This document shows positions 6,695 to 8,566 of a stretch of DNA of 8,566 bases, piece by piece. Made by a program: the position numbers and the translations under genes. Below the pieces are notes generated by a model. That model did no database searches, had not been told where the DNA came from, and was given only the letters and a program-made list of their open reading frames with translations. How positions within the stretch are numbered: the stretch's first letter is position 1; every line of letters begins with the position of its first letter. Source of the stretch: an uncultured Maribacter sp. (lineage in GTDB: Bacteria > Bacteroidota > Bacteroidia > Flavobacteriales > Flavobacteriaceae); contig CAJQMW010000095.1 of NCBI GenBank assembly GCA_905479535.1, forward strand, positions 1 to 8,566. Direction: 5' to 3'.

Positions 6695-6725
6695 AGCGTT
6701 GTCATCGACCGGAATCTACAACGCT
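6695..6725. repeat. 8-bp perfect inverted repeat (hairpin)
   Basis: AGCGTTGT (6695-6702) and ACAACGCT (6718-6725) are exact inverted arms around 15 nt. On the - strand the hairpin begins on the T of the TAA that closes a 27-codon frame, a terminator-like place, but the nearest T-run (6661-6666 read in reverse) is about 29 nt further on, too far for a classic rho-independent terminator. Confidence 0.55.
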
Positions 6726-6808
6726 TAATCGATTGAACGGGTTCCATCATCAAAACGCACAACTAGTAATTGATCAAAGGCTGCAATCACTTCAACGCGG
6801 AAATTCAT
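6725..6808 (-). other. Possible 27-residue small protein or gene fragment
   Basis: ATG 6808-6806 to TAA 6727-6725 encodes MNFRVEVIAAFDQLLVV followed by RFDDGTRSID. The peptide has a balanced composition with alternating hydrophobic strands and an acidic turn, as in the end of a small beta-domain protein. The same frame stays open upstream to 6865 (19 more codons, including KKTPWFFGLL), but without an ATG there. No family is recognised. It overlaps the 6744-6824 inverted repeat, so the open frame may be a by-product of that structure. Confidence 0.25.
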
Positions 6809-6824
6809 AGTTGTTTGATGATGG
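6744..6824. repeat. 17-bp inverted repeat with 5-nt bulge, 42-nt loop
   Basis: The left arm is CCATCATCAA (6744-6753) plus ACAACTA (6759-6765), with AACGC (6754-6758) as an unpaired bulge. The right arm, 6808-6824, reads TAGTTGT then TTGATGATGG. Every base outside the bulge pairs, 17 in all. The loop holds the palindrome TTGATCAA (6770-6777). Such a stem could be a structured RNA, a regulatory site or the trace of a small inverted-repeat element. Confidence 0.6.
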
Positions 6825-7024
6825 CTCAGTAAACCAAAGAACCAAGGCGTTTTCTTGCCTATCGTTTATGGCATGTCGTTTTGCTATCTTCATTACTGGA
6901 CCAATACCCACTTTGGATTCCTCTTAGAAAAGTTCCTTTATTTATAAAGTTCATATTCATTTATTTTTAGTAATCGATGGTTTATACCAAACTTTTAAGA
7001 AGGGTTTTTGATCAGCTATCCGTT

Positions 7025-7870
7025 TTAGGATAACGCCACTTTTATAACATCTTCCAAAGGAGTAGTTGGCCTTCCAATTAATCGGGAAAGGATACTGCCA
7101 TCATCATATAAATCTCCTTTTGAGGCCGCGTAATCAAGCCCTGCGTAGGCTTTGGCCAATTCTTCGGGCAAACCGTATTCTTCAAGAGCATTTGCATATT
7201 CTGATTCGGCTAAATTCTTATAAGGAATTTGCTTTCCTACCTGCTGGGACACTTCTGCCGCAAGATCATTAAGTGTATAGACTTCATCACCGGACAACTC
7301 ATAAACCTTACCTAAATGACCCTTATTGGTTAAAACAACTGCGGCAGCTTCAGCATAGTCCTCACGTGTTGCTGATGAAATCCTTCCTTCACCAGCACTA
7401 CCAATAATGACCCCTGCCTTTACAGAAGACTTTAGCGAATTGGTGTAGTTTTCTGTGTACCACCCGTTTCTTAGTATTGTATTGGGGATTCCGGATGATT
7501 TCAAATGACTTTCGGTGGCAAGGTGCTCCGGAGCCAAGCTCATCGATGATGAATCGGCTTTCAACAAGCTAGTATATACAATACTTTTAATACCTGCTTT
7601 TTTGGCTGCGTCTATTACGTTAGCATGTTGTCTTTTACGCTGGCCGATCTCGCTACTAGATATTATCATCAATCGGTCGATTCCCTGAAGTGATTCTGCT
7701 AAGGCCTCGGGCACATCATAGTCAAAGACACGCGCATCTATTCCTAGATCAATCACTTTTGATGGGGTCCTAACCAGAGCGATTAAATCATCAACGTCGG
7801 TTCTTTTTTTCAATTTTTTCACTAAGAGCCTACCTAATTGACCATTAGCACCAGTTATTCCTATTTTCAT
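7025..7870 (-). CDS. qorB: NAD(P)H:quinone oxidoreductase, QorB type (NmrA-like atypical SDR)
   Basis: A complete 281-residue cytoplasmic protein, close to E. coli QorB (286). The family reduces quinones with NAD(P)H and is thought to limit redox cycling. It opens with the Rossmann motif GITGANGQLG (Gly7, Gly10, Gly13). It then carries the subfamily blocks IISSSEIGQR (69-78), HANVIDAAKKAGIK (82-95), YTSLLKADSS (99-108), the LRNGWYTENY block (133-142), SATREDYAEAAA (166-177), KVYELSGD (188-195) and IGRPTTPLEDV near the end. These match E. coli QorB almost block for block. The ATG at 7870 is the first in frame and gives the expected N-terminus. It faces away from an AraC-family regulator with 312 nt between the starts, a common arrangement for a regulator and its target. 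A TAnnTTTG box lies about 40 nt upstream. Confidence 0.93.
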   Translation of the reverse strand: MKIGITGANGQLGRLLVKKLKKRTDVDDLIALVRTPSKVIDLGIDARVFDYDVPEALAESLQGIDRLMIISSSEIGQRKRQHANVIDAAKKAGIKSIVYTSLLKADSSSMSLAPEHLATESHLKSSGIPNTILRNGWYTENYTNSLKSSVKAGVIIGSAGEGRISSATREDYAEAAAVVLTNKGHLGKVYELSGDEVYTLNDLAAEVSQQVGKQIPYKNLAESEYANALEEYGLPEELAKAYAGLDYAASKGDLYDDGSILSRLIGRPTTPLEDVIKVALS

Positions 7871-8182
7871 GATTTACAATTTAGTTTCCTATAATGTCAT
7901 TGATAGTACAAAGATATTTTGCCTAGTCTTGCTTTAGGTAACAGTAATCGGAAAACATATTGTAATATTCAGAAATCAAAACTGAGGTGCAACGTTATGA
8001 AGGAAACCGTTTATCGCTAACGCCTGGTAATATCTGACCTTAAATTGGTTTTCGGAAGATGAGGCAAAAAATAATACAAGCAAAAATGTCTTTCTGCTCA
8101 ACAAATCGTTTGATGGACTGTGTCTGGATTGTAAATGTAGAAATGGATTAAAATTTGTAAATTAGTTTTTACTATACCCCGT
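7871..8182. other. 312-nt divergent promoter region between qorB and the AraC-type regulator
   Basis: No convincing gene lies here. It holds the qorB promoter candidate at 7909-7916, a short palindrome ATATT-GT-AATAT (7957-7968), and a loose direct repeat GTAATAT (7962-7968 and 8027-8033), each copy followed by a C..GA-like tail. The direct repeats could be AraC-type half sites, but the match is short. Confidence 0.35.
7909..7916 (-). promoter_or_regulatory. Candidate Bacteroidota -7 box for qorB
   Basis: Read on the - strand this is TATCTTTG, an exact match to the Bacteroidota -7 consensus TAnnTTTG, ending 38 nt before the qorB ATG. I do not see a clear TTG-type -33 box at the right distance, so the call rests on the -7 box and its position. 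Confidence 0.5.
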
Positions 8183-8566
8183 ATGGATCAGCCAGTAAAA
8201 ATATTTAGATTTGGCATAGAAGATGCGAAAAAAGTAGCTTCTTCAATGAATGAGCCCCATACTCATCATTTTGAAGAAATCCTTATTGGTATGGATGGGT
8301 CTATAGAACATTTTATTGATTTTGAGACCATGATTGTACACGCCCCATACGTTTGTTTTGTAAGCAAAGGCAAGGTTCATAGGGTAAAACCAATTTTAAA
8401 AGACGACAAGTGCGATGTTTGGGTCATAAGGTTCCACAGTGAATTTGCGGCTGAAATTATTTTTCAACTCTACTCCGCTTTTCATAACAATGCCAATATT
8501 TTTTGGCCAGTTGAAAGGCTTACGGGACGTCTTCCGGTTTTGACTGAAATGATGTATAACGAATTA
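8183..8566 (+). CDS. AraC-family transcriptional regulator, N-terminal cupin domain only (3' truncated by window)
   Basis: The ATG at 8183 opens a frame that is still open at the last base (128 codons). The sequence fits the AraC ligand-binding cupin: PHTHHFEEILIGMDGSIEHFID (residues 25-46, split) with the His-rich H.H..EE motif, then FVSKGKVHRVKP (59-70) and VWVIRFHSEFA (79-89), the strand that usually reads gy.l.F...F. The C-terminal double helix-turn-helix lies beyond the window, so DNA binding is inferred from the family. An in-frame TAG lies upstream with no other ATG between, which supports this start. It is divergent from qorB and may control it. Confidence 0.82.
   Translation, partial: MDQPVKIFRFGIEDAKKVASSMNEPHTHHFEEILIGMDGSIEHFIDFETMIVHAPYVCFVSKGKVHRVKPILKDDKCDVWVIRFHSEFAAEIIFQLYSAFHNNANIFWPVERLTGRLPVLTEMMYNEL

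Larger units (their letters stand above)
6581..7024. other. 444-nt intergenic region with structured island
   Basis: No standard gene fits here. From left to right it holds the palindrome at 6593-6602, an AT-rich part with an A-run at 6661-6666, an inverted repeat at 6695-6725, a larger inverted repeat at 6744-6824, overlapping short open frames on the - strand (about 6725-6925), and a small hairpin CTTTAT-TT-ATAAAG (6936-6949). The middle portion is visibly less AT-rich than its flanks. It could hold a promoter for the stress protein, a structured RNA or a repeat element. Confidence 0.5.

Noticed and set aside
1..8566. CRISPR array, phage or intact insertion sequence
   Set aside because: I saw no regularly spaced repeats, no transposase or integrase domain in any frame, and no paired terminal repeats with target duplications.

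Overview
The window looks like a chromosomal segment of a member of the Bacteroidota, most likely a marine-type Flavobacteriaceae. This rests on the AT-rich DNA, start codons without clear Shine-Dalgarno sequences, a TAnnTTTG-type -7 box in front of one gene, a lipoprotein-type GH3 glycosidase, and the relic of a TRAP transporter next to a glycan-degrading enzyme. I cannot name the species.

Layout. (1) Positions 1-2201, + strand: the 3' part of a single-chain (alpha-beta fused) 3-oxoacid CoA-transferase, followed after 5 nt by a 3-oxoadipyl-CoA thiolase of the PcaF type. Together they would activate 3-oxoadipate with succinyl-CoA and cleave it to succinyl-CoA and acetyl-CoA, the last two steps of aromatic degradation by the beta-ketoadipate route. 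(2) Positions 2379-4442, - strand: a GH3 beta-glycosidase lipoprotein with an EF-hand-like loop near its N-terminus. (3) Positions 4473-4977: no intact gene, but on the - strand there are recognisable relics. One is the last ~40 codons of a TRAP transporter large permease (DctM type). Another, 49 nt after its stop, is a 31-codon reading frame that is essentially only a signal peptide. This looks like an eroded transporter-plus-secreted-protein operon just upstream of the GH3 gene. (4) Positions 5026-5916, + strand: a divergent bestrophin-family membrane protein. (5) Positions 6137-6580, - strand: a single-domain universal stress protein with a degenerate nucleotide-binding loop. (6) Positions 6581-7024: a 444-nt gap with two inverted repeats and overlapping short open frames, which no standard gene explains. 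(7) Positions 7025-7870, - strand: a QorB-type NAD(P)H:quinone oxidoreductase, facing away from (8) an AraC-family regulator at 8183 that runs off the right edge before its DNA-binding domain.

How they fit: the left block is central aromatic and acyl-CoA catabolism, the middle is a glycan-utilisation remnant, and the right block is stress and redox functions with a probable local regulator. I found no CRISPR array, rRNA, tRNA or intact insertion sequence. I see no convincing complete new system. The most unusual stretches are the relic operon (4500-4943) and the structured intergenic island (6695-6824).
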